Source of the DNA: MW101C3 sp943367595
GTDB taxonomy: Bacteria > Cyanobacteriota > Cyanobacteriia > PCC-6307 > Cyanobiaceae
Direction of reading: 5' to 3'
Length of the DNA stretch: 64,000 nt
Assembly: GCA_943367595.1 (NCBI GenBank)
Contig: CALRJS020000013.1
Span: forward strand, 1 to 64,000
Shown here: piece by piece, positions 8,462 to 20,219 of the stretch
Layout of the letters: every line of letters starts with the position of its first letter
Position numbering within the stretch: position 1 is the first letter of the stretch
Notes under the pieces: model-generated
The model's database searches: none
What the model was told of the DNA's origin: nothing
The model's input: only the letters and a program-made list of their open reading frames with translations
Position numbers and translations under genes: made by a program

Positions 8462-10464
8462 CGGCCGGTGAGCGCCTCGATCGCAGCCGGCAGCAGCGAC
8501 GGATCGGCGCCGAGGTGCAGCACGTAGGCGGGCAGGCCGGCGACCAGCTGCACCAGGCGGCGGCAATCGCCGTCATCCGCGGCCGGCAGCTGGCCCACCG
8601 TGCTGGGCACCAGCGCGAGCAGCAGCTCGGCGGCGGAGCAGGGCTCGAGCCTCGGTACGGCGTCGCTGCTGAGCCGGGGCAGCAGGATCGCCCGCAGGGG
8701 CAGGCCTTCGACCATGCGCTCGGGCCAGAGCGCGGCCACCGGCAGCACCGCCTTGCCCGTGCCGCCCCGCTCGAACGCATCCGCATTGATGGCCTGGCCC
8801 TCCAGGCCGGGCAGGCGCTGGAAATCCTCTGCGCCCTTGAGCTTGCCGGTGCCGTAGAGGCTGTGGATCCAGCCGCGGGCCGGGTCCGCCAGGCAGTAGT
8901 CGTCGCCCACATAGCGCAGGCCGGCAGCCACACACAGCAGAGCCGTGGTCGACTTGCCGGCGCCGCCGGGCCCGGCCAGCAGCACCCCGCCGCGGCAGCC
9001 GCCCACGCAAGCCCCGTGCACGAACTGCAGACCCTCGGCCGCGAACCACTCGTGCAGCAGGAACCGCAGCGGCGAGCCCAGCTCCCAGAACGGCAACGGC
9101 GCCTCATCGCGCTTCACCACCCAGGCCTGGCCGCCGGCGCGGTCGAGCACCGCCAGCAGCTGCGTGCCGGAGTCGTAGTGGCCGGAGAGCCCGGACCCCT
9201 GCAGCGCCAGCAGCTCCCCGCGGGGGCCGATCGCGTCGGAAAAGTTGATGGCCAGGGTGAGCAGCACCTGCGCCACCGGCGCCGACGCCGGCAGCTCGGT
9301 GGCGGTGAACAGGGTGATCGTCAGGGCTGGCGGGTCGTGGGCTGGGCCGTCGTGGGCGGGCGCGTCCTGGGCGTGGGGAGCCGTCTCGGCCCGGTGGGCC
9401 AGGGCCGGCAGCAGGGCTTCGACGTCCTGGCCGGGGAGGACGCGCACAGCGAGGCGCCGCCCACCGAGGCGGAAGGCCTGCTCCCGAAAGCCGGTGCCGC
9501 AGCGCTCGGCCGTGGCGGCGGCGTAGGCGTCGAAGGCGGCGGTGATCACCTGGGCCGGCAGGGGCTCGGCGGCAGGCAGGGGCAGGGGGCGAGAGATCCA
9601 GGGCCGCAGCGTGTCCGCCAGGTCGCGGTGGAGGGTGGGGGCCAGCGGCGGGGTCGGCAGGGGCTCCAGCGCGGCGGCACCCGCCTCACTGGAGGGGGCT
9701 GGGGTGGCGGCCGCTGGTGCCACCACAGCGAAGCCCGCCTGCAGCAGGGCATCGGTGAAGGGGCCGGCGGTGAGCGTGGTGGGGCCGCTGGCGATGCGGC
9801 TCCAGAGCAGGTGCGCCTCCCCGTCCAGGACGGCATAAAGGCCGCTGGTGCGATGAATCAGCAGCGTGAGCTCGGGGGTGCGGGCCACCAGTCGTTCACG
9901 GTCAGGGGCGACTGTCAGCACCACGCTGCTGCCCTGCTCCGGCAGATTCGGCCAGCCGGCCCCTGGATCCACCTCATGCACCGGATCCAGCAGAAACAGC
10001 TCCTGCAGATCACTGTGCTTCTGCAGCACAGGAGGCCCGTAGGCCGGCACCAGCCCCTCGGGCGCCGGCAACGGCGCTGGGCACTCGGCGATGGGAACGA
10101 TCAGATCATGGGCCAGGAGCTGATCAACGAACTGACACACATCGGCGTCGATCGCAGCAGTGGACGCGGGCCAGAGGCTGCGCAGGGCAGCCGCAAGGCC
10201 TGCTGTGGAGACACCCTCGGGACCCACCATCTGCCCGGCCCTGGTGGCGGAATCGCTGAGGCCGAAATAGGCGCCGGAGCGCAGATCCACCACCACGACC
10301 TCATCATCGAAGGCCTGATGAATCACATCGGGTTCGTTGATCTTGAATCCGCTAATCTTGAATCCGTCGATCTTGAATCCGTCGATCTTGAATCCGCTGA
10401 TCTCAGCCTCTCCATGCCGTCTGGCTTCTGTATCACGGCCCGCTGGATCAACACCCTCAAGCAT
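8458..10464 (-). CDS. PqqD-like domain(s) fused to an HPr-kinase-like domain
   Basis: A 668-residue multidomain protein. Near residue 45-125 is a PqqD/RRE-like domain (VVVVDLRSGAYFGL then a helical end). A second weaker copy appears near 195-245 (LIHRTSGLYAVLDGEAHLLW). The C-terminal 190 residues resemble HPr kinase: Walker A AGPGGAGKST followed by VGDDYCLAD. Such domains usually occur as separate proteins in peptide-modification or exopolysaccharide clusters, where the kinase domain phosphorylates a small substrate and PqqD-like domains bind peptides. Residues 24-43 consist of four tandem GFKI units encoded by 15-base repeats. The ATG at 10464 is preferred over the adjacent TTG. Function in this locus is inferred only from domains. 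Confidence 0.75.
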   Translation of the reverse strand: MLEGVDPAGRDTEARRHGEAEISGFKIDGFKIDGFKISGFKINEPDVIHQAFDDEVVVVDLRSGAYFGLSDSATRAGQMVGPEGVSTAGLAAALRSLWPASTAAIDADVCQFVDQLLAHDLIVPIAECPAPLPAPEGLVPAYGPPVLQKHSDLQELFLLDPVHEVDPGAGWPNLPEQGSSVVLTVAPDRERLVARTPELTLLIHRTSGLYAVLDGEAHLLWSRIASGPTTLTAGPFTDALLQAGFAVVAPAAATPAPSSEAGAAALEPLPTPPLAPTLHRDLADTLRPWISRPLPLPAAEPLPAQVITAAFDAYAAATAERCGTGFREQAFRLGGRRLAVRVLPGQDVEALLPALAHRAETAPHAQDAPAHDGPAHDPPALTITLFTATELPASAPVAQVLLTLAINFSDAIGPRGELLALQGSGLSGHYDSGTQLLAVLDRAGGQAWVVKRDEAPLPFWELGSPLRFLLHEWFAAEGLQFVHGACVGGCRGGVLLAGPGGAGKSTTALLCVAAGLRYVGDDYCLADPARGWIHSLYGTGKLKGAEDFQRLPGLEGQAINADAFERGGTGKAVLPVAALWPERMVEGLPLRAILLPRLSSDAVPRLEPCSAAELLLALVPSTVGQLPAADDGDCRRLVQLVAGLPAYVLHLGADPSLLPAAIEALTGR
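10335..10394. repeat. 15-base in-frame tandem repeat, about four units
   Basis: The unit is close to GATCTTGAATCCGTC on the plus strand and encodes the five-residue unit (S/D)GFKI on the minus strand. Four copies differ at one or two bases. It lies in the N-terminal linker ahead of the PqqD-like domain and keeps the frame, so copy-number change would alter linker length without breaking the gene. Confidence 0.8.
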
Positions 10465-10531
10465 CAACGCTCACGTCCTTAGCGACATAAACATACCTTG
10501 AACTTGTCGCCTGCGCTGCTGATCACACGTG

Positions 10532-11830
10532 TCAGCGCCAACCCAGCCGTCGCTGCACCTCCGTCAGCACATAGGCATTCAGCGCGCGCCGGTCCGGTGC
10601 CCCGAGCACGTGGCAGGCAAACCGGTGGAACGCAGGCAGCGGGGCTCCGGTCGCCGCTCGCCGCCGCAGCTGGCGCCAGCGCCGGTGGAGATAGCGCAGT
10701 TCTTCCACGCCACCACGCCAGTCGGGGCTGCCCGGTTGCACCGGGGCCAGCAGCCGCTCCCGCCGCGACAGGGGCACCGCCGCCAGCTCGCGCACCAGGT
10801 CTGGGGGTACAGCCGCCTGCGCCTGCTCCTGCAGCAGCGCCAGCATCGGCGCCACCAGAACGGCGAGCCGGCGGCGACGCGCCTCCAGCCGCAGGCGGTC
10901 CCAGTCGAGGGTGGGGGCCACGCGCAGCAGCAGGGCCGCATCCGCCAGCCAGCGCACCGCCGGCACCGCGTCCCAGCGGGCGGCATGGCTGAGCAGCAGC
11001 AGCAGGTGATCCGCCGGGTCGGGCACCAGCAGCAGCGGCGATGGTTGACCACCGGGGGCCCGGTTCACCGAGGCCAGGGCGATGGCCCTGTGCCAGAGCC
11101 CGTCATCAACGCCGGGATCGCAGTGGCCCTGAAAGACGAACCAGTGCAGGTCGGCTTCCAGGCTGCTGGCATGGCGAAAGCCATGGCCGTGGCGCACCTG
11201 CAGGAACGGCTCATCAAACGCCTCAAGCGGACGTGGCTGGAGTGCCCAGGGCGGCAGGAGCGCCTCGCCGTCTTCATGGCTGGAGTGCTTGAGCGGGGTG
11301 GGCTGCGGGCGCCAGCCAGCAGCGGCCAGCACCCGCAGGGCCGGTTGCGCCTGCGCGAACGGCACCACGAGGTCGAAGTCGCCCATGGGACGCAGGCCGA
11401 GATCCCCGTAGGCCTGGAGAGCCAGCGGCAACCCCTTGACCAGCATCACCGGCACACCGGCGGCCGCCAGCTGCTCGGCCAGCATGTTGGCGGCCTTGAG
11501 GCGGCGGTGGTTCTCCAGCCAGGTGCGCTTCACCTCGGGCAGGCTGCCCGCCACAACCGCATCAGCAGCCGCAGCGTCGCCGCTGTGCGGCCACTGGCGC
11601 CAGCGCGACCACAGCAGCGGCAACAACCGCCGGGTGGCCGCATCGCTCAACAGCGGCTCGGCGGCGAGCTCGTTATGGAGCTCGGCGGTGGGCTCAGCGA
11701 GGGCGGCCCAGGCGCGAAAGGCTGCCTGGGCCGGAGCCTCAGGCAGCAGACAGGCCTGCAGCACCAGCGCCTGCGCCGGGGTGGGTCGCCAGGTGGGAAG
11801 GGCAGCAGCCCCGGGGCCGGTGGCAGCCAT
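10532..11830 (-). CDS. nucleotidyltransferase-fold protein (PF14907-like)
   Basis: A 432-residue protein resembling the 'NTP_transf_5' family: a helical N-terminal domain, then MLVKGLPLALQAYGDLGLRP and MGDFDLVVPF, whose DxD pair (near 178-182) is the metal site of the Pol-beta nucleotidyltransferase fold. A family-typical DLHW occurs later in EADLHWFVFQG. The start is the ATG at 11830, since the upstream in-frame extension is antisense to the divergent gene. Proteins of this type are found beside PqqD and HPr-kinase-like genes in peptide and polysaccharide clusters, exactly the company seen here. The substrate is unknown. Confidence 0.7.
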   Translation of the reverse strand: MAATGPGAAALPTWRPTPAQALVLQACLLPEAPAQAAFRAWAALAEPTAELHNELAAEPLLSDAATRRLLPLLWSRWRQWPHSGDAAAADAVVAGSLPEVKRTWLENHRRLKAANMLAEQLAAAGVPVMLVKGLPLALQAYGDLGLRPMGDFDLVVPFAQAQPALRVLAAAGWRPQPTPLKHSSHEDGEALLPPWALQPRPLEAFDEPFLQVRHGHGFRHASSLEADLHWFVFQGHCDPGVDDGLWHRAIALASVNRAPGGQPSPLLLVPDPADHLLLLLSHAARWDAVPAVRWLADAALLLRVAPTLDWDRLRLEARRRRLAVLVAPMLALLQEQAQAAVPPDLVRELAAVPLSRRERLLAPVQPGSPDWRGGVEELRYLHRRWRQLRRRAATGAPLPAFHRFACHVLGAPDRRALNAYVLTEVQRRLGWR

Positions 11831-11936
11831 CGCCCGCTCAGGGGGAAGCCATGGACGGGGGAGCAATGGGCCGGGACCCCTGGGAGCCGTGCAGGAACCA
11901 TCCTGGGTCAGGGTGGACCCTGCCCGCCTGGCACCG

Positions 11937-12938
11937 ATGACGGCCTTTGATCCCGACCGGATCCGCCCCTGGGTCGGCCCGGCGCCCGATCCGCCGCTGC
12001 GCCTGTTGCTCGCTGCCTGCCTGGCCGCACCACCGCTGGCCCTGCGCCGTTGGCAGGAGTGGCTGGAGCTGATCGACTTCGACCATGACAATGGTGCCGG
12101 CTTCGAGCTGGCCGCGCTGGCGGTGGCACGGCTGGGCAAGGCGGCCGGCAACGGGTCGGTGGCGGCGCGCTCCCTGGGGCTGCAGCGGCGCTCCTGGCTG
12201 CTGAGCGGCCTGGCCGTGCGAGCCGCCGAGCAACTCGGTGCAGCGGCCGCGCACAACGGCCTCACCCTGCTGGCCCAGGGGGATCTGGCCAGCCACCTGA
12301 TGCCGGTCCGCTGCGGCGGTCAGCCCTTGCCCGTGCGGCGGCTGGAGCTGGTGGTGATGGGAGCAGCGGGCGGATGCGCGGGCCTGACGGTGCGCCGGGC
12401 GGTGGCCAGGCTGCAGCGCTGTGCGCTGGAGGAAGCGGCCGGCGAGGCCGTGCGCACGGGGCGCCTGCCCCTGCAGATCCACGCCTTGCCGCTGCTGGGC
12501 TCGGGGCAGGCCGCCAGCGCCCGCCACGCCTCGCCGCAGCCCTCAGCCCTGCCGGGGGTGCTGCTGCCGGATCCCGGCGAGCATCTGGTGGGGCTGATCG
12601 TGCAGGGCTGGCGCTGCCATCCACCCGCAGGGCTGCGCTGGATTGTGGAGCTCACTCGCCGTTTCGAGCCGCTGCCCGGGGAGGCGGAGCCAGCAGTTGG
12701 CGCTGTGGCGGTGGCAGGCCCTGGCGCCGCAAACCATGGCCACCCGGATCTGGCGGCAGCGGTGGTGACCGCTATGGGAAGCCGCGGCGAGCGTGCTGCC
12801 GTGGGCAGCGCCCTGCAGGCGCTGGTGCGGCTGGAAGGCTGCGAGAGCCTGGCGCCCCTGCAGGAGGCGATTGAGCGGGCAGGCGCCCCTGGCCCCGTCT
12901 CCCGCTGGCGACTTCGACGCCGGCTGCGCACGCGTTAG
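11937..12938 (+). CDS. divergent nucleotidyltransferase-like paralogue, probably lacking the active site
   Basis: A 333-residue protein read away from the nucleotidyltransferase at 11830. Its layout follows that gene: PPLRLLLAACLA at the start, RRSWLLSGLAVRAAEQLGAA in the middle, then a region where the paralogue has GDFDLVV but this one has RRLELVVMGAA, without the two aspartates. Further on, LPDPGEHLVGLIVQGWRCHPP parallels VPDPADHLLLLLSHAARWD of the paralogue. I infer descent from the same family with loss of the catalytic metal site, perhaps a regulatory or structural partner. The ATG at 11937 follows a rightward-open leader, and a GTG at 11913 is a possible alternative. Confidence 0.5.
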   Translation: MTAFDPDRIRPWVGPAPDPPLRLLLAACLAAPPLALRRWQEWLELIDFDHDNGAGFELAALAVARLGKAAGNGSVAARSLGLQRRSWLLSGLAVRAAEQLGAAAAHNGLTLLAQGDLASHLMPVRCGGQPLPVRRLELVVMGAAGGCAGLTVRRAVARLQRCALEEAAGEAVRTGRLPLQIHALPLLGSGQAASARHASPQPSALPGVLLPDPGEHLVGLIVQGWRCHPPAGLRWIVELTRRFEPLPGEAEPAVGAVAVAGPGAANHGHPDLAAAVVTAMGSRGERAAVGSALQALVRLEGCESLAPLQEAIERAGAPGPVSRWRLRRRLRTR

Positions 12939-12976
12939 CCGCACCACTGCCGCCTGGGGCCCGCCTCGGAGCCCCC

Positions 12977-15679
<2,703 letters not shown>

Positions 15680-15780
15680 GGCCCGTCGCGACGAAACAAT
15701 GCGAAGCGCCCATCTTCGGCGAGCGCCCCCCTGCCCGGATCCGGGGCGGCACCTTACGCTGCGCCCGCCCCGCCGTCGCT

Positions 15781-16236
15781 GTGCTGCCCGCCTCCGACCA
15801 GCCCCAGCCTTCGGCGCAGCCCAGGCCTTCGGCACAGCCCCGCGCGCGCCTGCGGCTGCAATCGATCAGCTGGGCGCTGCTGGCCGGGGGCGCGGCGGCG
15901 GCGCTCGGCCTAGGCGGGGGCCTGGAGCCGGCCCTGCGGGCCGGGGGCTGCGGCTTCTTCTATGGCCTGCTGGCCTTTCACCTGCAGCGCGTCGACCCGG
16001 ATGACGGGCACCTGCAGGCGGGGCTGGTGGGGGCGGTGTGCGGCATCCTCAGCCTGGGCGCCGCCTTGGATCTGCCCCCGTTCGGGCCGCTGGCGTGGGG
16101 CCCGGGACTGGCACCTGGCCTGTCGTCGTTGATGATGGCGCTGATCCGTGCCTGGCTGCCCCTCTGGCTGCCTGTCGCGGGCGCTGCCCTGCTGCTGCAA
16201 GGTGCCCAGCGTCTGCTGCCCGCACTTCGGCCTTGA
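15781..16236 (+). CDS. small conserved membrane protein, unknown function
   Basis: A 151-residue protein: about 25 hydrophilic Pro/Gln/Ser residues with a repeated QPRPSAQPR-type phrase, then three or four hydrophobic segments (SWALLAGGAAAALGLGGG, GFFYGLLAFHL, a glycine-rich third and PLWLPVAGAALLL). The start is taken as GTG 15781 because upstream sequence overlaps the alaS 5' end. It lies divergent to alaS and 21 bases ahead of the SNF2 gene, so it may share a transcript with the latter. I do not recognise the family beyond a general likeness to small cyanobacterial membrane proteins. Confidence 0.6.
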   Translation: MLPASDQPQPSAQPRPSAQPRARLRLQSISWALLAGGAAAALGLGGGLEPALRAGGCGFFYGLLAFHLQRVDPDDGHLQAGLVGAVCGILSLGAALDLPPFGPLAWGPGLAPGLSSLMMALIRAWLPLWLPVAGAALLLQGAQRLLPALRP

Positions 16237-16257
16237 TCAGGCCCTGACCCCCCGGCC

Positions 16258-19200
16258 ATGAGCCTGCTGCATGCCACCTGGCTGACTTCCGGTATCGCCG
16301 CAGGGGCGACGGTGGGCAGTTTCGACCGGCCCGGTCTGCTGATCTGGGCCGACACCTGGCGGGTGGCGGCGCCGGTGACGCCGAAACGCACGCCGGAGCC
16401 CCACCCGCTCAGCCTCGACCAGGACGACCTGGGCGCCTGGCTGGAGGAGCACGAGCTCTGGTCGGAGGCCTTCCGCCCCGCCGTGGCCACGCTCACCCTG
16501 CCGAGCCGCAGCCAGAACGCCCGCGGCAGCAAGAGCAGCGCCAGCGGCCCCTGGAGCGGCCTGCCGCTGCAGGCCGGTGAGCCGATCCCGAAAGCGCTCA
16601 GCTGGTGGCCGTGGCAGGTGGAGGGCCTCTGGCTCAAGCCCGCCGCCGCCGCCGACTGGCTGGGGCAGCTGCCCCTGTCCGGCCATCACCCCGATCTGGC
16701 CGATGAACTGCGCTGGTGGAGCCATCTGCAGCGCTGGGCGCTGAGCCTGATCGCCCGCGGCCGCTGGCTGCCCCAGGTGGAGCCCAGCGCCGGCGCCGCG
16801 GGCGGCCGGGCCCGCTGGGTGCCGCTGCTGAACCGGGAAGAGGATCGTCGTCGGCTGGAAGATCTGGCCGCGCAGCTGCCCCAGGTGGCGGTGGCGGCGC
16901 TGGCCCCCTCCGGCAACGGCCCCGGCGGTGGCGGAGGTGCTGGCGGTGGCCTGGGTGCCGGCATGGGCGGTGGCCTGGGCACCGGCCTGGGCCTCAGCAA
17001 TGGCGCCGCGCCGCTGGCCTGCTGGCGGCCGGGATCCAGCCGGCTGCGCGTGGTGGCGATCCTCGCCGACCTGCTCGACGGCCAGATGCGCGAGAGCTTC
17101 GTGCCGGCCACCGAAGGGCTGGATCCGCTGCTGGCGGCCTGGCAGCGGGCGCTCGGCCCCGGCGATGGGCGGCTCGACCTGTCGGCGGAGGACGCCGAAC
17201 GGCTCGCCACCGCCACCCACCACTGGCGTGAGGCGGTGGCGGGCCGCGTGGCGCCGGCCCACACCTGCCTGGAGCTGGAGATCCCGGCCGAAGGCGACGA
17301 CCTCTGGCCGCTGCGCTTCAGCCTGCAGGGGGAAGCCGATCCGAGCCTGAAGCTGGCCGCCTCGGCCGTGTGGGCCGCCGGAGCCAGCACCGTGCAGCTG
17401 GGCGAGATCGCCGTGCAGCAACCGGGCGAGCTGCTGCTGGAAGGCCTGGGCCGGGCGCTGCAGGTGTTCGAGCCGATCGAGCGCGGCCTTGATACGGCCA
17501 CGCCGGAGCAGATGGCGCTGACGCCCGCCGAAGCCTTCGTGCTGGTGCGCACCGCCGCTGCCCGCCTGCGCGACGTGGGTGTGGGTGTGGTGCTGCCGCC
17601 GAGCCTGAGCGGCGGCCTGGCCAGCCGCCTGGGGCTCTCGATCGAAGCGGAACTGCCGGCCAGCTCGCGCGGTTTCAGCCTGGGCGAATCGCTGGATTGG
17701 CGCTGGGAGCTGATGATCGGCGGCGTCACCTTGAGCCTGCGCGATCTGGAGCGGCTGGCGGGCAAGCGCAGCCCACTGGTGCAGCACAAGGGGGCCTGGA
17801 TCGAGCTGCGGCCCGGCGATCTGCGCAACGCCGAGAAGTTCTGCGCCCTCGATCCCCCGCTCAGCCTCGACGACGCCCTGCGGGTGACGGGCAACGAAGG
17901 GGAAACGCTGCAGCGGCTGCCGGTGCACCGCTTCACGGCGGGGCCCCGGCTGCAGGCGGTGCTGGAGCAATACCACCAGCAGAAGGCCCCCGATCCGCTG
18001 CCCGCCCCGGAAGGGTTCGCCGGCCAGCTGCGTCCTTATCAGGAACGCGGCCTGGGCTGGCTGGCCTTCCTGCACCGCTTCGATCAGGGCGCCTGCCTGG
18101 CCGACGACATGGGCCTGGGCAAGACGATCCAGCTGCTGGCCTTCCTGCAGCACCTCAAGGCGGAGCAGGAGCTGAAGCGGCCGGTGCTGCTGGTGGCGCC
18201 CACCTCCGTGCTCACCAACTGGAAGCGGGAGGCGGCAGCCTTCACGCCCGAACTGGAGGTGCGCGAGCACTACGGGCCGCGCCGCCCCGCCACCGACGCC
18301 GCCTTGAAGAAGGCGCTCAAGGGGGTGGATCTGCTGCTGACCAGCTACGGCCTGCTGCAACGCGACAACGAACTGCTGGCGGCGATCGACTGGCAGGGGA
18401 TGGTGATCGATGAAGCGCAGGCGATCAAGAACCCCAGCTCGAAGCAGAGCCAGTCGGCGCGGGATCTGGCGCGGGCGGGCAAGCAGAGCCGCTTCCGCAT
18501 CGCCCTCACCGGCACGCCGGTGGAGAACCGGGTGAGTGAGCTGTGGGCGCTGATGGATTTCCTCAACCCGCGCGTGCTGGGCGAAGAGGAATTCTTCCGC
18601 CAGCGCTACCGGCTGCCGATCGAGCGTTATGGCGACACCGCCTCCCTGCGCGACCTCAAGGCGCGCGTGGGGCCGTTCATCCTGCGGCGCCTGAAAACCG
18701 ACAAATCGATCATCTCCGACCTGCCGGAAAAGGTGGAGCTGAACGAGTGGGTGGGGCTCTCACCCGAGCAGGTGACGCTCTACCGCAAGACGGTGGACGA
18801 CAGCCTCGACACCATCGCCCGGGCGCCGCTGGGCCAGAAGCACGGCCAGGTGCTGGCGCTGCTCACCAAACTGAAGCAGATCTGCAACCACCCGGCGCTG
18901 GCACTGAAGGAAACCGGCGTGGGCAGCGGCTTCGCCAGCCGCTCGGCGAAGGTGCAACGCCTCGACGAGATCGTGGAGGAGGTGATCGAAGCGGGCGATC
19001 GGGCGCTGCTGTTCACCCAGTTCGCCGAATGGGGCCACCTGCTGCAGGCCCACCTGCAGCAGCGCTTCCGCCAGGAGGTGCCGTTCCTCTACGGCAGCAG
19101 CAGCAAGAGCGAGCGGCAGGCGATGGTCGACCGCTTCCAGGAGGATCCGCGCGGCCCGCAGCTGTTTTTGCTGTCGTTGAAGGCCGGTGGGGTGGGCCTT

Positions 19201-19470
19201 AACCTCACGCGCGCCAGCCATGTGTTCCACATCGACCGCTGGTGGAACCCGGCGGTGGAGAACCAGGCCACCGACCGCGCCTACCGCATCGGCCAGGCCA
19301 ACCGGGTGATGGTGCACAAGTTCATCACCAGCGGCTCGGTGGAGGAAAAGATCGACCGCATGATCCGCGAGAAATCCCGCCTGGCCGAAGACATCATCGG
19401 CAGCGGCGAGGAATGGCTGGGCGGGCTCGACCCCGGCCAGCTGCGCGACCTGGTGGCCCTCGACGACTGA
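16258..19470 (+). CDS. SNF2/Rad54-family DNA-dependent ATPase
   Basis: A 1070-residue helicase-like ATPase of the bacterial SNF2 (HepA/RapA-related) group, acting on DNA-protein complexes. The C-terminal 500 residues carry the motor: DDMGLGKTIQLLAFLQ (motif I), VLLVAPTSVLTNWKREA (Ia), MVIDEAQAIKN (II, DEAQ), ALTGTPVENRVSELWALMDF (III), LLSLKAGGVGLNLT (V) and DRWWNPAVENQATDRAYRIGQ (VI). The N-terminal half carries a family-specific region (QLRPYQERGLGWLAFLH begins the motor near 590). A glycine-rich insert of about 30 residues (near 220-250) is low-complexity and looks like a flexible linker. The gene is complete, with a 22-base gap from the membrane-protein gene. Confidence 0.92.
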   Translation: MSLLHATWLTSGIAAGATVGSFDRPGLLIWADTWRVAAPVTPKRTPEPHPLSLDQDDLGAWLEEHELWSEAFRPAVATLTLPSRSQNARGSKSSASGPWSGLPLQAGEPIPKALSWWPWQVEGLWLKPAAAADWLGQLPLSGHHPDLADELRWWSHLQRWALSLIARGRWLPQVEPSAGAAGGRARWVPLLNREEDRRRLEDLAAQLPQVAVAALAPSGNGPGGGGGAGGGLGAGMGGGLGTGLGLSNGAAPLACWRPGSSRLRVVAILADLLDGQMRESFVPATEGLDPLLAAWQRALGPGDGRLDLSAEDAERLATATHHWREAVAGRVAPAHTCLELEIPAEGDDLWPLRFSLQGEADPSLKLAASAVWAAGASTVQLGEIAVQQPGELLLEGLGRALQVFEPIERGLDTATPEQMALTPAEAFVLVRTAAARLRDVGVGVVLPPSLSGGLASRLGLSIEAELPASSRGFSLGESLDWRWELMIGGVTLSLRDLERLAGKRSPLVQHKGAWIELRPGDLRNAEKFCALDPPLSLDDALRVTGNEGETLQRLPVHRFTAGPRLQAVLEQYHQQKAPDPLPAPEGFAGQLRPYQERGLGWLAFLHRFDQGACLADDMGLGKTIQLLAFLQHLKAEQELKRPVLLVAPTSVLTNWKREAAAFTPELEVREHYGPRRPATDAALKKALKGVDLLLTSYGLLQRDNELLAAIDWQGMVIDEAQAIKNPSSKQSQSARDLARAGKQSRFRIALTGTPVENRVSELWALMDFLNPRVLGEEEFFRQRYRLPIERYGDTASLRDLKARVGPFILRRLKTDKSIISDLPEKVELNEWVGLSPEQVTLYRKTVDDSLDTIARAPLGQKHGQVLALLTKLKQICNHPALALKETGVGSGFASRSAKVQRLDEIVEEVIEAGDRALLFTQFAEWGHLLQAHLQQRFRQEVPFLYGSSSKSERQAMVDRFQEDPRGPQLFLLSLKAGGVGLNLTRASHVFHIDRWWNPAVENQATDRAYRIGQANRVMVHKFITSGSVEEKIDRMIREKSRLAEDIIGSGEEWLGGLDPGQLRDLVALDD

Positions 19471-19541
19471 GCGGCGCCGTGGCCCGAGCCAGCGGCAGCG
19501 GGTACGGTGCAGGCAGGACAGGTTCGGGGAGAGGGTGACAG

Positions 19542-20204
19542 GTGGCGAATGAAACTCCACCGCTGTTCGGCAAGACCCGCTTCCTGGAAGGCCTGATCGA
19601 CGAGTTCCTCGACAAGATCGCCGAGGGTGTGATCGTGGGAGAGCTGGGCCTCAAGGCCTATTTCTGCGGCAGTGAAGCAGAAGCGATCTGCCTGGAGAAG
19701 CTCAACCAGCTCACCGAGATCAAGCGGCGTTGCAGCGAGCTGCGCCGCACGATCGTGACCATGCTCTACACCGAGATGCTGCTGCCTGATGCCCGCGGCG
19801 ATGTGCTGCGGCTGCTCGGCAGCCTGTTCGCCCTGCTCGATGACATGGGCGACGACTTCGAGGAGCTGATGATCGTGCAACCCCAGCGGCTGCCGGAATT
19901 CGGCGCGGATTTCGCCGAACTGACGGCGATGGCGGTCCGCGGCGTGCAGGCCGTGCTGGTGGCGGCGCGCACCTTCTTCCGCACCCCGGCGGCGGTACGC
20001 GACCACATCAACGAAGTGCGGGTGTTCGAAGACCAAACCGACCGACTCGCCTACAAGCTCAAGCGCCGGATCGTGGCGGCCGACCTGAGTTTCGAGCAGC
20101 GCACGCTGCTGCGGGAAACGGTGGCCATGCTCGATGCCCTGGCCGACAAGGCGGAGAACATCGGCGACGACCTCTCCATCTTCGCGATCAAGCGATCCCT
20201 CTGA
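19542..20204 (+). CDS. DUF47/PhoU-like phosphate-transport accessory protein
   Basis: A 220-residue all-helical protein of the DUF47 (TIGR00153-like) group, which resembles PhoU and is normally the partner of PiT transporters. Visible are FLEGLIDEFLDKIAEG at the start, acidic helices (LLDDMGDDFEELM) and the C-terminal phrase LDALADKAENIGDDLSIFAIKRSL that corresponds to the metal-binding DxxExxGD region of PhoU-like repeats. The start is GTG 19542. It is followed after 15 bases by the PiT gene, so co-transcription and a role in controlling phosphate uptake are inferred. Confidence 0.85.
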   Translation: MANETPPLFGKTRFLEGLIDEFLDKIAEGVIVGELGLKAYFCGSEAEAICLEKLNQLTEIKRRCSELRRTIVTMLYTEMLLPDARGDVLRLLGSLFALLDDMGDDFEELMIVQPQRLPEFGADFAELTAMAVRGVQAVLVAARTFFRTPAAVRDHINEVRVFEDQTDRLAYKLKRRIVAADLSFEQRTLLRETVAMLDALADKAENIGDDLSIFAIKRSL

Positions 20205-20219
20205 GCCGCCGCCTTGACC

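Noticed and set aside
16237..18360. 707-codon frame antisense to the SNF2 gene
   Set aside because: No domain pattern and composition typical of a shadow frame; the plus-strand helicase motifs are complete.
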